Shown piece after piece: positions 20,246 through 34,000 of a stretch of 64,000 nt of DNA. The first letter of the stretch is position 1. Each line of letters begins with the position of its first letter. The translations under genes were made by a program, and so were the position numbers. The stretch comes from Hydractinia symbiolongicarpus (lineage: Eukaryota; Cnidaria; Hydrozoa; Anthoathecata; Hydractiniidae). The notes below the pieces were generated by a model, which did no database searches, had not been told where the DNA came from, and was given only the letters and a program-made list of their open reading frames with translations. The stretch lies in assembly GCF_029227915.1 (NCBI RefSeq), contig NC_079880.1, positions 29,569,501 through 29,633,500 of the forward strand. Reading direction: 5' to 3'.

Positions 20246-23200
20246 TGAAAACACTTTTGAAAACTACAAGTCTCATGCGTTTTAGTGGTGAAAAAAAAAT
20301 TTAAAAAATCGTTCGGAAAATGAGTTTACTCCCTGGGTACTTTCTTTGTATACTTTTGACTATACGGGCCGAGTCCGGGATTTTCGGTAAATCGCAGGTT
20401 TTCGTTTGACGGCGATTAAACTTCTTCTATTCAGCGTCTCATCAAAAATGAAAACAAGTTTGAAGACTACAAGTCTCATGCGTTTTAGTGGTGAAAAAAT
20501 AATTTAAAAAATCGTTTGGGAAATGAGTTTACTCCCTGGGTACTTTCTTTGTATACTTTTGACTATACGGGCCGAGTCCGGAATTTTCGGTAAATCGCAG
20601 GTTTTCGTTTGCCGGCGATTAAACTTCTTTTATTCAGCGTCTCATCAAAAATGAAAACAAGTTTGAAGACTACAAGTCTCATGCGTTTTAGTGGTGAAAA
20701 AATAATTTAAAAAATCGTTCGGGAAATGAGTTTACTCCCTGGGTACTTTCTTTGTATACTTTTGACTATACGGGCCAAGCCCGGGATTTACGGGAAATCG
20801 CGGGTTTTCGTTTGCCGGCGATTAAACTTCTTTTATTCAGCGTCTCATCAAAAGTGAAAACATTTTTGAAAACTACAAGTCTTATGCGTTTTAGTGGTGA
20901 AAAAATAATTTAAAAAATCGTTCTGGAAATGAGTTTACTCACAGGGTACTTTCTTTATATACATTCGACTATACGGCCCAAGCCCGGGATTTACGGGAAA
21001 TCGCGGGTTTTCGTTTGCCGGCGATTAATTCTCTTTCATTAAGCGTCTGATCAAATATGAAAACACTTTTGAAAACTACAAGTCTCATGCGTTTTAGTGG
21101 TAAAAAAAAAATTTAAAAAATCGTTCGGAAAATGAGTTTACTCCCCGGGTACTTTCTTTGTAAACTTTTGACTATACAGGCCGAGTCCGGGATTTACGGG
21201 AAATCGCGGGTTTTCGTTTGCCGGCGATTAAACTTCTTTTATTCAGCGTCCCATCAAAAATGAAAACAAGTTTGAAGACTACAAGTCTCATGCGTTTTAG
21301 TGGTGAAAAAATAATTTAAAAAATCGTTTGGGAAATGAGTTTACTCCCTGAGTACTTTCTTTGTATACTTTTGACTATACGGGCCGAGTCCGGGATTTTC
21401 GGTAAATCGCAGGTTTTCGTTTGCCGGCGATTAAACTTCTTTTATTCAGCGTCTCATCAAAAATGAAAACAAGTTTGAAGACTACAAGTCTCATGCGTTT
21501 TAGTGGTGAAAAAATAATTTAAAAAATCGTTCGGGAAATGAGTTTACTCCCTGGGTACTTTCTTTGTATACTTTTGACTATACGGGCCAAGCCCGGGATT
21601 TACGGGAAATCGCGGGTTTTCGTTTACCGGCGATTAAACTTCTTTTATTCAGCGTCTCATCAAAAGTGAAAACATTTTTGAAAACTACAAGTCTTATGCG
21701 TTTTAGTGGTGAAAAAATAATTTAAAAAATTGTTCTGGAAATGAGTTTACTCACAGGGTACTTTCTTTATATACATTCGACTATACGGCCCAAGCCCGGG
21801 ATTTACGGGAAATCGCGGGTTTTCGTTTGCCGGCGATTAATTCTCTTTCATTAAGCGTCTGATCAAATATGAAAACACTTTTAAAAAGTACAAGTCTCAT
21901 GGGCTTTAGTGGTGAAATAATAATTTAAAAAATCGTTCGGGAAATGAGTTTACACCCTGGGTACTTTCTTTGTATACTTTTGACTTTACAGGTCCAGTCC
22001 GGGATTTACGGAAAATCGCAGGTTTTCGTTTGCCGGCGTTTAAACTTCTTTTATTCAGAGTCTCATCAAAAATGAAAACAAGTTTGAAGACTACAAGTCT
22101 CATGCGTTTTAGTGGTGAAAAAATAATTTAAAAAATCGTTCGGGAAATGAGTTTACTCACAGGGTACTTTCTTTATATACATTCGACTATACGGCCCAAG
22201 CCCGGGATTTACGGGAAATTGCGGGTTTTCGTTTGCCGGCGATTAAACCTCTTTCATTAAGCGTCTCATCAAAAATGAAAACACTTTTGAAAACTACAAG
22301 TCTCATGCGTTTTAGTGGTGAAAAAAAAATTTAAAAAATCGTTCGGAAAATGAGTTTACTCCCTGGGTACTTTCTTTGTATACTTTTGACTATACGGGCC
22401 GAGTCCGGGATTTTCGGTAAATCGCAGGTTTTCGTTTGACGGCGATTAAACTTCTTCTATTCAGCGTCTCATCAAAAATGAAAACAAGTTTGAAGACTAC
22501 AAGTCTCATGCGTTTTAGTGGTGAAAAAATAATTTAAAAAATCGTTTGGGAAATGAGTTTACTCCCTGGGTACTTTCTTTGTATACTTTTGACTATACGG
22601 GCCGAGTCCGGAATTTTCGGTAAATCGCAGGTTTTCGTTTGCCGGCGATTAAACTTCTTTTATTCAGCGTCTCATCAAAAATGAAAACAAGTTTGAAGAC
22701 TACAAGTCTCATGCGTTTTAGTGGTGAAAAAATAATTTAAAAAATCGTTCGGGAAATGAGTTTACTCCCTGGGTACTTTCTTTGTATACTTTTGACTATA
22801 CGGGCCAAGCCCGGGATTTACGGGAAATCGCGGGTTTTCGTTTGCCGGCGATTAAACTTCTTTTATTCAGCGTCTCATCAAAAGTGAAAACATTTTTGAA
22901 AACTACAAGTCTTATGCGTTTTAGTGGTGAAAAAATAATTTAAAAAATCGTTCTGGAAATGAGTTTACTCACAGGGTACTTTCTTTATATACATTCGACT
23001 ATACGGCCCAAGCCCGGGATTTACGGGAAATCGCGGGTTTTCGTTTGCCGGCGATTAATTCTCTTTCATTAAGCGTCTGATCAAATATGAAAACACTTTT
23101 GAAAACTACAAGTCTCATGCGTTTTAGTGGTAAAAAAAAAATTTAAAAAATCGTTCGGAAAATGAGTTTACTCCCCGGGTACTTTCTTTGTAAACTTTTG

Positions 23201-24305
23201 ACTATACAGGCCGAGTCCGGGATTTACGGGAAATCGCGGGTTTTCGTTTGCCGGCGATTAAACTTCTTTTATTCAGCGTCCCATCAAAAATGAAAACAAG
23301 TTTGAAGACTACAAGTCTCATGCGTTTTAGTGGTGAAAAAATAATTTAAAAAATCGTTTGGGAAATGAGTTTACTCCCTGAGTACTTTCTTTGTATACTT
23401 TTGACTATACGGGCCGAGTCCGGGATTTTCGGTAAATCGCAGGTTTTCGTTTGCCGGCGATTAAACTTCTTTTATTCAGCGTCTCATCAAAAATGAAAAC
23501 AAGTTTGAAGACTACAAGTCTCATGCGTTTTAGTGGTGAAAAAATAATTTAAAAAATCGTTCGGGAAATGAGTTTACTCCCTGGGTACTTTCTTTGTATA
23601 CTTTTGACTATACGGGCCAAGCCCGGGATTTACGGGAAATCGCGGGTTTTCGTTTACCGGCGATTAAACTTCTTTTATTCAGCGTCTCATCAAAAGTGAA
23701 AACATTTTTGAAAACTACAAGTCTTATGCGTTTTAGTGGTGAAAAAATAATTTAAAAAATTGTTCTGGAAATGAGTTTACTCACAGGGTACTTTCTTTAT
23801 ATACATTCGACTATACGGCCCAAGCCCGGGATTTACGGGAAATCGCGGGTTTTCGTTTGCCGGCGATTAATTCTCTTTCATTAAGCGTCTGATCAAATAT
23901 GAAAACACTTTTAAAAAGTACAAGTCTCATGGGCTTTAGTGGTGAAATAATAATTTAAAAAATCGTTCGGGAAATGAGTTTACACCCTGGGTACTTTCTT
24001 TGTATACTTTTGACTTTACAGGTCCAGTCCGGGATTTACGGAAAATCGCAGGTTTTCGTTTGCCGGCGTTTAAACTTCTTTTATTCAGAGTCTCATCAAA
24101 AATGAAAACAAGTTTGAAGACTACAAGTCTCATGCGTTTTAGTGGTGAAAAAATAATTTAAAAAATCGTTCGGGAAATGAGTTTACTCACAGGGTACTTT
24201 CTTTATATACATTCGACTATACGGCCCAAGCCCCGGATTTACGGGAAATTGCGGGTTTTCGTTTGCCGGCGATTAAACCTCTTTCATTAAGCGTCTCATC
24301 AAAAA
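20246..24305 (+). repeat. 10-monomer HOR, 2,030 bp x 2
   Basis: Two copies of exactly 10 x 203 bp lie at about 20,246-22,275 and 22,276-24,305. Markers at this offset are TTTGACGGCG with CTTCTATTCAG (20,406 and 22,436), CTCCCTGAGTAC (21,345 and 23,375), TTTACCGGCG (21,624 and 23,654) and TTAAAAAGTACAAG (21,882 and 23,912). Copies look almost identical. One change is GCCCCGGATT near 24,230 for GCCCGGGATT. Confidence 0.9.
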
Positions 24306-27300
24306 TGAAAACACTTTTGAAAACTACAAGTCTCATGCGTTTTAGTGGTGAAAAAAAAATTTAAAAAATCGTTCGGAAAATGAGTTTACTCCCCGGGTAC
24401 TTTCTTTGTAAACTTTTGACTATACAGGCCGAGTCCGGGATTTACGGGAAATCGCGGGTTTTCGTTTGCCGGCGATTAAACTTCTTTTATTCAGCGTTCC
24501 ATCAAAAATGAAAACATTTTTGAAAACTACAAGTCTCATGCGTTTTAGTGGTGAAAAAATAATATAAAAAATCGTTCGGGAAATGAGTTTACTCCCTGGG
24601 TATTTTCTTTGTATACTTTTTACTATACGGGCCAAGCCCGGGACTTAGGGGAAATTGCTGGTTTTCGTTTGCCGGCGATTAAACCTCTTTCATTAAGCGT
24701 CTCATCAAAAATGAAAACATTTTTGAAAACTACAAGTCTCATGCGTTTTAGTGGTGAAAAAATAATTTAAAAAATCGTTCGGAAAATGAGTTTACTCCCT
24801 GGGTACTTTCTTTGTATACTTTTGACTATACGGGCCGAGTCCGGGATTTTTGGTAAATCGCAGGTTTTCGTTTGACGGCGATTAAACTTCTTCTATTCAG
24901 CGTCTCATCAAAAATGAAAACAAGTTTGAAAACTACAAGTCTCATGCGTTTTAGTGGTGAAAAAATAATTTAAAAAATCGTTTGGGAAATGAGTTTACTC
25001 CCTGGGTACTTTCTTTGTATACTTTTGACTATACGGGCCGAGTCCGGGATTTTCGGTAAATCGCAGGTTTTCGTTTGCCGGCGATTAAACTTCTTTTATT
25101 CAGCGTCTCATCAAAAATGAAAACAAGTTTGAAGACTACAAGTCTCATGCGTTTTAGTGGTGAAAAAATAATTAAAAAAATCGTTCGGGAAATGAGTTTA
25201 CTCCCTGGGTACTTTCTTTGTATACTTTTGACTATACGGGCCAAGCCCGGGATTTACGGGAAATCGCGGGTTTTCGTTTGCCGGCGATTAAACTTCTTTT
25301 ATTCAGCGTCTCATCAAAAGTGAAAACATTTTTGAAAACTACAAGTCTTATGCGTTTTAGTGGTGAAAAAATAATTTAAAAAATCGTTCTGGAAATGAGT
25401 TTACTCACAGGGTACTTTCTTTATATACATTCGACTATACGGCCCAAGCCCGGGATTTACGGGAAATCGCGGGTTTTCGTTTGCCGGCGATTAAACTTCT
25501 TTTATTCAGCGTCTCATCAAAAGTGAAAACATTTTTGAAAACTACAAGTCTTATGCGTTTTAGTGGTGAAAAAATAATTTAAAAAATCGTTCTGGAAATG
25601 AGTTTACTCACAGGGTACTTTCTTTATATACATTCGACTATACGGCCCAAGCCCGGGATTTACGGGAAATCGCGGGTTTTCGTTTGCCGGCGATTAATTC
25701 TCTTTCATTAAGCGTCTGATCAAATATGAAAACACTTTTGAAAACTACAAGTCTCATGCGTTTTAGTGGTGAAAAAGAAATTTAAAAAATCGTTCGGAAA
25801 ATGAGTTTACTCCCTGGGTACTTTCTTTGTATACTTTTGACTATACGGGCCGAGTCCGGGATTTTCGGTAAATCGCAGGTTTTCGTTTGACGGCGATTAA
25901 ACTTCTTCTATTCAGCGTCTCATCAAAAATGAAAACAAGTTTGAAGACTACAAGTCTCATGCGTTTTAGTGGTGAAAAAATAATTTAAAAAATCGTTTGG
26001 GAAATGAGTTTACTCCCTGGGTACTTTCTTTGTATACTTTTGACTCTACGGGCCGAGTCCGGGATTTTCGGTAAATCGCAGGTTTTCGTTTGCCGGCGAT
26101 TAAACTTCTTTTATTCAGCGTCTCATCAAAAATGAAAACAAGTTTGAAGACTACAAGTCTCATGCGTTTTAGTGGTGAAAAAATAATTTAAAAAATCGTT
26201 CGGGAAATGAGTTTACTCCCTGGGTACTTTCTTTGTATACTTTTGACTATACGGGCCAAGCCCGGGATTTACGGGAAATCGCGGGTTTTCGTTTGCCGGC
26301 GATTAAACTTCTTTTATTCAGCGTCTCATCAAAAGTGAAAACATTTTTGAAAACTACAAGTCTTATGCGTTTTAGTGGTGAAAAAATAATTTAAAAAATC
26401 GTTCTGGAAATGAGTTTACTCACAGGGTACTTTCTTTATATACATTCGACTATACGGCCCAAGCCCGGGATTTACGGGAAATCGCGGGTTTTCGTTTGCC
26501 GGCGATTAATTCTCTTTCATTAAGCGTCTGATCAAATATGAAAACACTTTTGAAAACTACAAGTCTCATGCGTTTTAGTGGTGAAAAAAAAATTTAAAAA
26601 ATCGTTCGGAAAATGAGTTTACTCCCCGGGTACTTTCTTTGTAAACTTTTGACTATACAGGCCGAGTCCGGGATTTACGGGAAATCGCGGGTTTTCGTTT
26701 GCCGGCGATTAAACTTCTTTTATTCAGCGTCCCATCAAAAATGAAAACATTTTTGAAAAACTACAAGTCTCATGCGTTTTAGTGGTGAAAAAATAATTTA
26801 AAAAATCGTTCGGAAAATGAGTTTACTCCCTGGGTACTCTCTTTGTATACTTTTGACTATACGGGCCGAGTCCGGGATTTACGGGAAGTCGCGGGTTTTC
26901 GTTTGCCGGCGATTAAACTTCTTTTATTCAGCGTCTCATCAAAAATGAAAACATTTTTAAAAACTACAAGTCTCATGGGCTTTAGTGGTGAAATAATAAT
27001 TTAAAAAATCGTTCGGGAAATGAGCTTACACCCTGGGTACTTTCTTTGTATACTTTTGACTATACGGGCCGAGTCCGGGATTTTCGGTAAATCGCAGGTT
27101 TTCGTTTGACGGGGATTAAACTTCTTTTATTCAGCGTCTCATCAAAAATGAAAACAAGTTTGAAGACTACAAGTCTCATGCGTTTTAGTGGTGAAAAAAT
27201 AATTTAAAAAATCGTTTGGGAAATGAGTTTACTCCCTGGGTACTTTCTTTGTATACTTTTGACTATACGGGCCAAGCCCGGGATTTACGGGAAATCGCGG

Positions 27301-27799
27301 GTTTTCGTTTACCGGCGATTAAACTTCTTTTATTCAGCGTCTCATCAAAAGTGAAAACATTTTTGAAAACTACAAGTCTTATGCGTTTTAGTGGTGAAAA
27401 AATAATTTAAAAAATCGTTCTGGAAATGAGTTTACTCACAGGGTACTTTCTTTATATACATTCGACTATACGGCCCAAGCCCGAGATTTACGGGAAATCG
27501 CGGGTTTTCGTTTGCCGGCGATTAATTCTCTTTCATTAAGCGTCTGATCAAATATGAAAACACTTTTAAAAACTACAAGTCTCATGGGCTTTAGTGGTGA
27601 AATAATAATTTAAAAAATCGTTCGGGAAATGAGTTTACACCCTGGGTACTTTCTTTGTGTACTTTTGACTATACGGGCCGAGTCCGGGATTTACGGGAAA
27701 TCGCGGGTTTTCCTTTGCCGGCGATTAAACTTCTTTTATTCAGCGTCCCATCAAAAATGAAAACATTTTTGAAAACTACAAGTCTCATGCGTTTTAGTG
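24306..27799 (+). repeat. Mosaic satellite segment with one recent monomer duplication
   Basis: About 17 monomers of left-half subtypes (alpha2, beta2/delta2, beta5, gamma3 with GTCTGATCAAATATG) are present with no long HOR obvious. Near 25,320-25,500 and 25,523-25,690 two adjacent monomers are the same over most of their length at a 203-bp offset, a single-monomer duplication. No gene or non-satellite sequence is present. Confidence 0.85.
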
Positions 27800-30020
27800 G
27801 TGAAAAAATAATTTAAAAAATCGTTCGGGAAATGAGTTTACTCCCTGGGTACTTTCTTTGTATACTTTTGACTATACGGGCCGAGTCCGGAATTTACGGA
27901 AAGTCGCGGGTTTTAGTTTGCCGACGATTAAACTTCTTTTATTCAGCGTCTCATCAAAAATGAAAACATTTTTAAAAACTACAAGTCTCATGGGCTTTAG
28001 AGGTGAAATAATAATTTTAAAAATCGTTCGGGTAATGAGTTTAAACCCGGGGTACTTTCTTTGTATACTTTTGACTATACGGGCCGAGTCCGAGATTTTC
28101 GGTAAATCGCAGGTTTTCGTTTGCCGGCGATTAAACTTCTTTTATTCAGCGTCTCATCAAAAATGAAAACATTTTTGAAAACTACAAGTCTCATGCGTTT
28201 TAGTGGTGAAAAAATAATTTAAAAAATCGTTCGGGAAATGAGTTTACTCCCTGGGTACTTTCTTTGTATACTTTTGATTATACGGGCCGAGTCCGGGGTT
28301 TCCGGGAAATGGCGGGTTTTCGTTTGCCGGCGATTAAACTTCTTTTATTCAGCGTCTCATCAAAAATAAAACATTTTTGAAAACTACAAGTCTCATGCGT
28401 TTTAGTGGTGAAAAAATAATTTAAAAAATCGTTCGGAAAATGAGTTTACTCCCTGGGTACTCTCTTTGTATACTTTTGACTATACGGGCCGAGTCCGGGA
28501 TTTACGGGAAGTCGCGGGTTTTCGTTTGCCGGCGATTAAACTTCTTCTATTCAGCGTCCCATCAAAAATGAAAACATTTTTGAAAACTACAAGTCTCATG
28601 CGTTTTAGTGGTGAAAAAATAATTTAAAAAATCGTTCGGGAAATGAGTTTACTCCCTGGGTACTTTCTTTGTATACTTTTGACTATACGGGCCGAGTCCG
28701 GGATTTACGGAAAGTCGCGGGTTTTAGTTTGCCGACGATTAAACTTCTTTTATTCAGCGTCTCATCAAAAATGAAAACATTTTTAAAAACTACAAGTCTC
28801 ATGGGCTTTAGAGGTGAAATAATAATTTTAAAAATCGTTCGGGTAATGAGTTTACACCCGGGGTACTTTCTTTGTATACTTTGGACTATACGGTCCGAGT
28901 CCGGGATTTTCGGTAAATCGCAGGTTTTCGTTTGCCGGCGATTAAACTTCTTTTATTCAGCGTCTCATCAAAAATGAAAACATTTTTGAAAACTACAAGT
29001 CTCATGCGTTTTAGTGGTGAAAAAATAATTTAAAAAATCGTTCGGGAAATGAGTTTACTCCCTGGGTACTTTCTTTGTATACTTTTGATTATACGGGCCG
29101 AGTCCGGGGTTTCCGGGAAATGGCGGGTTTTCGTTTGCCGGCGATTAAACTTCTTTTATTCAGCGTCTCATCAAAAATAAAACTATTTTGAAAACTACAA
29201 GTCTCATGCGTTTTAGTGGTGAAAAAATAATTTAAAAAATCGTTCGGAAAATGAGTTTACTCCCTGGGTACTCTCTTTGTATACTTTTGACTATACGGGC
29301 CGAGTCCGGGATTGACGGGAAGTCGCGGGTTTTCGTTTGCCGGCGATTAAACTTCTTTTATTCAGGGTCTCATCAAAAATAAAAACATTTTTAAAAACTA
29401 CAAGTCTCATGGGCTTTAGTGGTGAAATAATAATTTAAAAAATCGTTCGGGAAATGAGTTTACGCCCTGGGTACTTTCTTTGTGTACTTTTGACTATACG
29501 GGTCGAGTCCGGGATTTACGGGAAATCGCGGGTTTTAGTTTGCCGACGATTAAACTTCTTTTATTCAGTGTCTCATCAAAAATGAAAACATTTTTAAAAA
29601 CTACAAGTCTCATGGGCTATAGAGGTGAAATAATAATTTTAAAAATCGTTCGGGTAAGGAGTTTACACCCGGGGTACTTTCTTTGTATACTTTTGACTAT
29701 ACGGGCCGAGTCCGGGATTTTCGGTAAATCGCAGGTTTTCGTTTGCCGGCGATTAAACTTCTTTTATTCAGCGTCTCATCAAAAATGAAAACATTTTTGA
29801 AAACTACAAGTCTCATGCGTTTTAGTGGTGAAAAAATAATTTAAAAAATCGTTCGGGAAATGAGTTTACTCCCTGGGTACTTTCTTTGTATACTTTTGAT
29901 TATACGGGCCGAGTCCGGGGTTTCCGGGAAATGGCGGGTTTTCGTTTGCCGGCGATTAAACTTCTTTTATTCAGCGTCTCATCAAAAATAAAACATTTTT
30001 GAAAACTACAAGTCTTATGC
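27800..30020 (+). repeat. 4-monomer HOR, 811 bp, about 2.7 copies
   Basis: The unit order is beta3, then a beta2-type core with delta1, then beta4, then a monomer with GGTACTCTCTTTGTATAC. Beta3 monomers recur at 811-bp steps (near 27,840, 28,651 and 29,462). It is one base short of 4 x 203 because of the AAAATAAAAC deletion. It shares its first two monomer types with the 812-bp HOR at 3-5.5 kb but has a different rest of the unit, so it looks like a separately amplified relative. The third copy starts with a hybrid monomer. Confidence 0.85.
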
Positions 30021-31004
30021 GTTTTAGTGGTGAAAAGATAATTTAAAAAATCGTTCGGGAAATGAGTTTACACCCTGGGTACTTTCTTTGTATACTTTTG
30101 ACTTTACAGGTCCAGTCCGGGATTTACGGGAAATCGCAGGTTTTCGTTTCCCGGCGTTTAAACTTCTTTTATTCAGCGTCTCATCAAAAATGAAAACATT
30201 TTTGAAAACTACAAGTCTTATGCGTTTTAGTGGTGAAAAAATAATTTAAAAAATCGTTCTGGAAATGAGTTTACTCACAGGGTACTTTCTTTATATACAT
30301 TCGACTATACGGCCCAAGCCCGGGATTTACGGGAAATCGCGGGTTTTCGTTTGCCGGCGATTAAACCTCTTTCATTAAGCGTCTCATCAAAAATGAAAAC
30401 ATTTTTGAAAACTACAAGTCTCATGCGTTTTAGTGGTGAAGAAATAATATAAAAAATCGTTCGGGAAATGAGTTTACTCCCTGGGTATTTTCTTTGTATA
30501 CTTTTTACTATACTGGCCAAGCCCGGGACTTAGGGGAAATCGCTGGTTTTCGTTTGCCGGCGATTAAACCTCTTTCATTAAGCGTCTCATCAAAAATGAA
30601 AACATTTTTGAAAACTACAAGTCTCATGCGTTTTAGTGGTGAAAAAATAATTTAAAAAATCGTTCGGAAAATGAGTTTACTCCCTGGGTACTTTCTTTGT
30701 ATACTTTTGACTATACGGGCCGAGTCCGGGATTTACGGGAAGTCGCGGGTTTTCGTTTGCCGGCTATTAAACTTCTTTTATTCAGCGTCTCATCAAAAAT
30801 GACAACATTTTTAAAAACTACAAGTCTCATGGGCTTTAGTGGTGAAATAATAATTTAAAAAAACGTTCGGGAAATGAGTTTACACCCTGGGTACTTTCTT
30901 TTTATACTTTTGACTATACGGGCCGAGTCCGGGATTTACGGGAAATCGCGGGTTTTCGTTTGCCGGCGATTAAACTTCTTTTATTCAGCGTCCCATCACA
31001 AATG
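30021..31004 (+). repeat. Mosaic monomers at the left-to-right transition
   Basis: About five monomers bring in the right-half types: TGAAGAAATAATATAAAAAA linkers, TTTACTATACTGGCC, and beta5 cores. Rare tags here, CCGGCTATTAAAC near 30,762, ATGACAACATTT near 30,799 and AAAAAAACGTTCGGG near 30,857, recur at 46.8 and 55.4 kb. This segment is therefore the first of three related copies. Confidence 0.85.
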
Positions 31005-34000
31005 AAAACATTTTTGAAAACTACAAGTCTCATGCGTTTTAGTGGTGAAAAAATAATATAAAAAATCGTTCGGGAAATGAGTTTACTCCCTGGGTATTTT
31101 CTTTGTATACTTTTGACTATACGGGCCAAGCCCGGGATTTAGGGGAAATCGCTGGTTTTCGTTTGCCGGCGATTAAACCTCTTTCATTAAGCGTCTCATC
31201 AAAAATGAAAACATTTTTGAAAACTACAAGTCTCATGCGTTTTAGTGGTGAAAAAATAATTTAAAAAATCGTTCGGAAAATGAGTTTACTCCCTGGGTAC
31301 TTTCTTTGTATACTTTTGACTATACGGCCCGAGTCCGGGATTTACGGGAAGTCGCGGGTTTTCGTTTGCCGGCGATTAAACTTCTTTTATTCAGCGTCTC
31401 ATCAAAAATGAAAACATTTTTAAAAACTACAAGTCTCATGGGCTTTAGTGTTGAAATAATAATTTAAAAAATCGTTCGGGAAATGAGTTTACACCCTGGG
31501 TACTTTCTTTGTATACTTTTGACTATACGGGCCCAGTCCGGGATTTTCTGTAAATCGCAGGTTTTCGTTTGCCGGCGATTAAACTTCTTTTATTCAGCGT
31601 CTCATCAAAAATAAAAATTTTTTTGAAAACTACAAATCTCATGCGTTTTAGAGGTGAAAAAATAATTTAAAAAATCGTTCGGGAAATGAGTTTACTCCCT
31701 GGGTACTTTCTTTGTATACTTTTGATTATACGGGCCGAGTCCGGGGTTTACGGGAAATGGCGGCTTTTCGTTTGCCGGCGATTAAACTTCTTTTATTCAT
31801 CGTCTCATCAAAAATAAAAACATTTTTGAAAACTACAAGTCTTATGCGTTTTAGTGGTGAAAAATTAATTTAAAAAATCGTTTTGGAAATGAGTTTACTC
31901 ACAGGGTACTTTCTTTGTATACATTCGACTATACGGGCCAAGCCCGGAATTAACGGGAAATCGCGGGTTTTCCTTTGCCGGCGATTAAACCACTTTCATT
32001 AAGCGTCTCATCAAAAATGAAAACATTTCTGAAAACTACAAGTCTCATGCGTTTTAGTGGTGAAAAAATAATTTAAAAAATCGTTCGGGAAATAAGTTTA
32101 CTCCCTGGGTGCTTTCTTTGTATACTTTTGACTATACGGGCCTAGTCCGGGATTTACGGGAAATCGCGGGTTTTCGTTTGCCGGCGATTAAACTTCTTTT
32201 ATTCAGCGTCTCATCAAAAATGAAAACATTTTTAAAAACTACAAGTCTGATGGGCTTTAGTGGTGAAATAATAATTTAAAAAATCGTTTGGGAAATGAGT
32301 TTACTCCCTGGGTACTTTCTTTGTATACTTTTGACTATACGGGACGAGTCCGGGATTCACGGGAAATCGCAGGATTTCGTTTGCCGGCGATTAAACTTCT
32401 TTTATTCAGCGTCTCATCAAAAATGAAAACAAGTTTGAAGACTACAAGTCTCATGCGTTTTAGTGGTGAAAAAATTATTTAAAAAATCGTCCGGGAAATG
32501 AGTTTACTCCCTGGGTACTTTCTTTGTATACTTTTGACTATACGGGCCAAGCCCAGGATTTACGTGAAATCGCGGGTTTTCGTTTGCCGGCGAATAAACT
32601 TCTTTTATTCAGCGTCTCATCAAAAATGAAAACATTTTTAAAAACTACAAGTCTTATGCGTTTTAGTGGGGAAAAAATAATTTAAAAAATCGTTCTGGAA
32701 GTGAATTTACTCACAGGGTACTTTCTTTGTATACATTCAATTATACGGGCCAAGCCCGGGGTTTACGGGAAATCGCGTGTTTTCGTTTGCCGGCGATTAA
32801 ACCTCTTTCATTAAGCGTCTCATCAAAAATGAAAACATTTTTGAAAACTACAAGTCTCATGCGTTTTAGTGGTGAAAAAATAATATAAAAAATCGTTCGG
32901 GAAATGAGTTTACTCCCTGGGTATTTTCTTTGTATACTTTTGACTATACGGGCCAAGCCCGGGATTTAGGGGAAATCGCTGGTTTTCGTTTGCCGGCGAT
33001 TAAACCTCTTTCATTAAGCGTCTCATCAAAAATGAAAACATTTTTGAAAACTGCAAGTCTCATGCGTTTTAGTGGTGAAAAAATAATTTAAAAAATCGTT
33101 CGGAAAATGAGTTTACTCCCTGGGTACTTTCTTTGTATACTTTTGACTATACGGCCCGAGTCCGGGATTTACGGGAAGTCGCTGGTTTTCGTTTGCCGGC
33201 GATTAAACTTCTTTTATTCAGCGTCTCATCAAAAATGAAAACATTTTTAAAAACTACAAGTCTCATGGGCTTTAGTGGTGAAATAATAATTTAAAAAATC
33301 GTTCGGGAAATGAGTTTACACCCTGGGTACTTTCTTTGTATACTTTTGACTATACGGGCCCAGTCCGGGATTTTCTGTAAATCGCAGGTTTTCGTTTGCC
33401 GGCGATTAAACTTCTTTTATTCAGCGTCTCATCAAAAATAAAAATTTTTTTGAAAACTACAAATCTCATGCGATTTAGAGGTGAAAAAATAATTTAAAAA
33501 ATCGTTCGGGAAATGAGTTTACTCCCTGGGTACTTTCTTTGTATACTTTTGATTATACGGGCCGAGTCCGGGGTTTACGGGAAATGGCGGCTTTTCGTTT
33601 GCCGGCGATTAAACTTCTTTTATTCAGCGTCTCATGATAAATGAAAACATTTTTGAAAACTACAAGTCTCATGCGTTTTAGTGGTGAAAAATTATTTTAA
33701 AAAATCGTTTTGGAAATGAGTTTACTCCCTGGGTACTTTCTTTGTATACATTCGACTATACGGGCCAAGCCCGAAATTTACGGGAAATCGCGGGTTTTCC
33801 TTTGCCGGCGATTAAACCACTTTCATTAAGCGTCTCATCAAAAATGAAAACATTTCAGAAAACTACAAGTCTCATGCGTTTTAGTGGTGAAAAAAAAATT
33901 TAAAAAATCGTTCGGGAAATGAGTTTACTCCCTGGGTGCTTTCTTTGTATACTTTTGACTATACGGGCCTAGTCCGGGATTTACGGGAAATCGCGGGTTT

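Larger units (their letters stand above)
14870..20275 (+). repeat. 15-monomer-offset repeat pair (3,044-3,045 bp)
   Basis: About 14,870-17,230 is repeated at about 17,914-20,275. The offset is 3,044 bp before, and 3,045 bp after, a one-base AAAATAAAAC deletion near 15,574. Shared markers include CAGAGTCT in gamma and GATTAATTCTCTTTC with GTCTGATCAAATATG. The right end diverges at GGGCTTTAG versus GCGTTTTAG. Confidence 0.82.
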
